Shown here piece after piece: positions 6,131-6,414 of a stretch of 6,414 nt of DNA. The notes under the pieces were generated by a model, which saw only the letters and a list, made by a program, of their open reading frames with translations, was not told the origin of the DNA and did no database searches. The stretch comes from Polyangiaceae bacterium. GTDB lineage: Bacteria; Myxococcota_A; Polyangia; Polyangiales; Polyangiaceae. How positions within the stretch are numbered: the first letter of the stretch is position 1; each line of letters starts with the position of its first letter. Location: positions 1 through 6,414 of the forward strand of contig JAICXU010000199.1 in the NCBI GenBank assembly GCA_025934595.1, read 5' to 3'. The position numbers and the translations under genes were made by a program.

Positions 6131-6351
6131 GCGTGATCGCGACGGCGCGGAGCGTTGATCGGAGCACTGACGGTAAGGCGAGTTTTGTTCTGGCGGGGCC
6201 TTAACGGCCCCCTCGTTTGCTTCGCAAACGAGCCTCCCCCGCGTTCGCTGTCGCGAAACGTTTTTGCTGCGCAAAAACGCAGGTCCAAGATCGCAAAGAT
6301 ATCGGCTCGCTCCGCGAGCCCACGGGCTGCAGACTGTGGCCGAGTGAAACG
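6131..6351 (+). repeat. Multi-hairpin 3'-end repeat element, right copy
   Basis: This copy starts 4 nt after the XPB-N stop codon and runs in the direction of that gene. It repeats the order of parts seen in the left copy: the 25-nt entry block (6131-6155), GGAGCACT, the 40-nt block (6175-6214) with the GGGGCC/GGCCCC hairpin (6195-6211), and then triloop hairpins at 6212-6232 (9 bp), 6259-6279 (9 bp) and 6304-6320 (7 bp). The hairpin that acts as terminator in the left copy is broken here: ACTGACG no longer pairs well with GGCGAGT, although the TTTTGTT run remains. Termination may instead rely on the GGGGCC hairpin or may be weaker. Confidence 0.85.
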
Positions 6352-6364
6352 AGGCGATACGCCA

Positions 6365-6414
6365 GCGATCTTGAGCCCGCGTTTTGCGAAGCAAACGCTT
6401 TGCGTAAGCAACGA
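6365..6414 (-). repeat. Partial third copy of the repeat, opposite orientation, cut by window end
   Basis: Read on the minus strand from 6414, this stretch matches the inner part of the element: a TTGCTTCGCAAAACGCG segment, then TCAAGATCGC, as in the left copy at about 345-321. It is therefore tail-to-tail with the right copy, and together they form a large interrupted palindrome (about 6247-6294 against 6365-6412). Its hairpin at 6379-6398 has a one-base bulge. The outer part of this copy should lie beyond the window. Confidence 0.7.

Noticed and set aside
6127..6240. Integron attC site
   Set aside because: Position after a stop codon and strong hairpins fit, but I see no paired GTTRRRY/RYYYAAC core sites, and the genes are divergent rather than a one-way cassette array.
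268..6351. Composite transposon bounded by inverted repeats
   Set aside because: The repeat copies are inverted because they follow outward-facing genes. A third opposite copy sits at the right end, no transposase or target duplication is seen, and the copies differ in stem sequence.

Overview
This is a GC-rich window with strong G/C bias at third codon positions. It holds four complete genes in two divergent units, and each unit ends in a copy of the same structured intergenic repeat. Base composition, arginine- and alanine-rich proteins and hairpin-dense intergenic DNA suggest a Myxococcota-type (perhaps Polyangia) delta-proteobacterial genome. That assignment is an impression, since no marker gene is present.

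Layout. Bases 1-491 hold no convincing complete gene. They contain a possible gene tail, a 39-bp-arm inverted repeat (69-206), and a copy of a roughly 215-bp multi-hairpin repeat (268-482) that includes an intrinsic terminator. The minus strand then carries a tightly packed operon read right to left: a beta-class DNA adenine methyltransferase (3937-2432), an HD-domain dNTPase-like phosphohydrolase of the YwfO/SAMHD1 type (2435-1143), and a small exported, probably beta-rich protein (1139-492). The first two genes overlap by 4 nt and the next pair is separated by 3 nt. An 83-bp divergent promoter region (3938-4020) contains a dyad. The plus strand then carries a 701-aa protein (4021-6126) whose C-terminal part resembles the XPB/Ssl2 N-terminal (Helicase_C_3) domain but which has no helicase motor. 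Bases 6127-6414 hold a second copy of the repeat and the start of a third copy in opposite orientation.

How it may work together. Methyltransferase and HD phosphohydrolase are translationally coupled and share a divergent promoter with a nucleic-acid-linked XPB-N protein. This suggests a DNA modification or nucleotide-metabolism module, possibly defensive. No nuclease, restriction subunit or helicase motor is visible. An A8 tract early in the methyltransferase gene could make it phase-variable.

The most unusual feature is the repeat. The two outward-facing transcription units both end in TAG, and 4-9 nt later a near-identical element begins. Inside it, three triloop hairpins keep their pairing while their stem sequences change between copies, which is direct covariation evidence for a selected or recurrently copied secondary structure.
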